Assembly (NCBI RefSeq): GCF_025244825.1 | Contig: NZ_CP104263.1 | Location: forward strand, 1 to 64,000 | Reading direction: 5' to 3' | DNA length: 64,000 nucleotides | Source of the DNA: Arthrobacter jinronghuae | GTDB taxonomy: Bacteria > Actinomycetota > Actinomycetes > Actinomycetales > Micrococcaceae | Part shown: piece by piece, positions 62,760-64,000 of the stretch | Layout: each line of letters starts with the position of its first letter | How positions within the stretch are numbered: the stretch's first letter is position 1 | The notes under the pieces: model-generated | Databases searched by the model: none | What the model was told of the DNA's origin: nothing | What the model saw: only the letters and a program-made list of their open reading frames with translations | Made by a program: the position numbers and the translations under genes

Positions 62760-64000
62760 TCATGCGGTACGGTCCACGATCCGGCGGGCCAGCGACAGTC
62801 CCTGCCCCAAAGACAGGCCCGGAACATAGGCCCGCGCCAGTGCGTTGGCGATGGCGGGCAGGGACGCCGGGTCTCGGTAGGTCATAAACAACGGCAGGTA
62901 CTCCGGGGCGAACTTGGCCTTGAAAGCCAGCAGGGACCGGAAGCCGTACACCGGTTTCAGGGTTTCGCCCAGCCGGTCCAGCAGCCGGTCCATCATGGGC
63001 TGTCCCTCCCCGGTTCCGTCGTGGTCGTCCGTCTCCCCGTAGGCGCGGGCCAAAGGTGCGCCGGAAAGGCTGAGGAAGGAAAAGCCCTCGTCCTGGAGCG
63101 ACAGTGCCGCGGACGCGATGAGGAAGTCCATCCCCAACCGGAAGCCGCTGCTGCGCCGGCGCATAAAATCCAGTGTCCAGCCCTCTACCACCCCGTTCCG
63201 GTACACCGGGAGCCAGGACGTCACCGCATGCACGGTACCGTCTTCGTCGATGGCCAGCAGGCAGCGCACCTCCGGGTCATCCACTTCTTCCAGCCCGCCC
63301 AGGGTAAAGCCCATCTCGGGCATGTTCTTGTCCGCCACCCACTCCTCCGAAATGGCGTGAAGTTGGTCCTTCACGGCCAGCGGTGCCGCGGGATAACGTA
63401 TCCACTGAGCACGGATGCCCTCCTTGCGGGCATGGTTCATGGCGGTGCGGATGTCCTGGAATCTCTTGCCCTTGAACGCGAGGGAGCCCAGTTGGAGTAC
63501 GGTTTCCTCGGCCACCTGAAGGGACAAAAAGCCCAGCCTGCTGGTGAGGTCCCGCACCTGGATACCCACGGAGTAGAAACACGCAGTGATGCCGTTTGCG
63601 GTGCAGAAAGCCGAGAAGCCCTCGACGGCGCTGCGCACTTCATTCCGGGGTCCCACCGGCTCTCCGACGCTCAGCGCCACTCCGCTATCCATCCGGTAGG
63701 CCACATAGGAATTCCCGCTGGGGGAAAACCAGTAGTTGTTGCCCGACCAGAGGGTCATCCAGGCCATGGTGCTGCCGCCGTGGATTCGAAGCAGCGAACG
63801 GGCGCGGACCGCATCAGCGGTTGCCGGGCTGTAAGGCGGAACCAGGAAGGAACGCAGCAGCAGGACGCACACCAGGATCCAGAAGGCTACCCCGACGCCT
63901 TCATACAGCAGGACCGCCGGCAGGCTCTCCGGCACAATGCCCGGAGCCCGGCTGGTCACCTCGAGGACAGGAAGGAAGCGTCCGGGTAGATCGGCCGTGA
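62760..64000 (-). CDS. MprF-like phosphatidylglycerol lysyltransferase domain protein (cut by window end)
   Basis: The visible 413 codons run open to the right edge, so the start lies beyond the window; a GTG at 63959 is only internal or alternative. One membrane segment (about residues 30-52 of the visible part, LYEGVGVAFWILVCVLLLRSF) precedes the DUF2156/LPG_synthase_C domain, with GNNYWFSPSGNSYVAYRMDSG, AVGEPVGP-type GEPVGPRNE, GWTLDFMRRR and FSFLSLSGAPLAR. This C-terminal half transfers amino acids from tRNA to phosphatidylglycerol. MprF N-terminal flippase helices are likely outside the window. Confidence 0.85.
   Translation of the reverse strand, partial: TADLPGRFLPVLEVTSRAPGIVPESLPAVLLYEGVGVAFWILVCVLLLRSFLVPPYSPATADAVRARSLLRIHGGSTMAWMTLWSGNNYWFSPSGNSYVAYRMDSGVALSVGEPVGPRNEVRSAVEGFSAFCTANGITACFYSVGIQVRDLTSRLGFLSLQVAEETVLQLGSLAFKGKRFQDIRTAMNHARKEGIRAQWIRYPAAPLAVKDQLHAISEEWVADKNMPEMGFTLGGLEEVDDPEVRCLLAIDEDGTVHAVTSWLPVYRNGVVEGWTLDFMRRRSSGFRLGMDFLIASAALSLQDEGFSFLSLSGAPLARAYGETDDHDGTGEGQPMMDRLLDRLGETLKPVYGFRSLLAFKAKFAPEYLPLFMTYRDPASLPAIANALARAYVPGLSLGQGLSLARRIVDRTA

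Overview
This is a 64 kb, high-GC actinobacterial chromosome segment that starts at the replication origin. The order dnaA-dnaN-recF-dciA-gyrB-gyrA-DUF3566-tRNA-Ile-tRNA-Ala, then a CwsA-like gene, cyclophilin, rhomboid, crgA, sortase, pabA and the convergent pknB-pknA-pbpA-rodA-pstP-fhaB-fhaA block ending at tRNA-Leu, is the layout known from mycobacteria and other Actinobacteria. The protein sequences and the accessory genes after tRNA-Leu suggest a Micrococcaceae member close to Arthrobacter. This is a judgement from gene order and family recognition; no database search was run. No insertion sequence, prophage, CRISPR array or rRNA operon was seen.

Layout. 1-5405: origin with DnaA boxes on both sides of dnaA, then dnaN, recF and a DciA-type helicase-loading factor. 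5671-10961: DNA gyrase and a DUF3566 membrane protein. 11032-11502: promoter, tRNA-Ile(GAT), the 39-residue DLW-39 protein, tRNA-Ala(TGC) and a strong terminator. 11596-15264: EamA exporter, a membrane protein built on 11-residue repeats, cyclophilin and rhomboid protease. 15265-15723: a gene-free stretch rich in DnaA boxes, outside oriC. 15724-27137: cell division and wall-growth control (CrgA, class E sortase, PknA/PknB, PbpA, RodA, PstP, FhaA/FhaB).

27589-46500: tRNA-Leu(CAG) and mostly single-gene or short accessory units. These are a DUF5997/LysR-like pair, a Na+/H+ antiporter, gluconokinase with a GntR regulator, Dps, a Rieske-tailed FAD oxidoreductase, Ku, SoxR with a SoxR-box promoter in front of a flavin reductase, and an L,D-transpeptidase. 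46666-59819: LigD (partner of Ku in end joining), phosphoketolase, a LacI regulator divergent from an SDR, a RelA/SpoT-domain protein, a PfkB kinase and a PEBP protein. 59897-64000: a HAD phosphatase, then a leftward operon of an MprF-like aminoacyl-phosphatidylglycerol synthase (cut by the window edge), a membrane-anchored esterase and a PAP2 phosphatase.

Working together: the first half couples replication start with division and peptidoglycan synthesis under Ser/Thr kinase control. The second half is stress handling (Dps, SoxR, NHEJ, alarmone, ion homeostasis), sugar-acid and pentose metabolism, and membrane lipid charge. The observations most worth following are the extra-origin DnaA-box cluster, the hendecad-repeat protein in the cwsA position, the SoxR-box promoter, the palindrome in front of the LacI gene, the 11-bp repeats upstream of the kinase/division operon, and the putative aminoacyl-lipid synthase/hydrolase operon.
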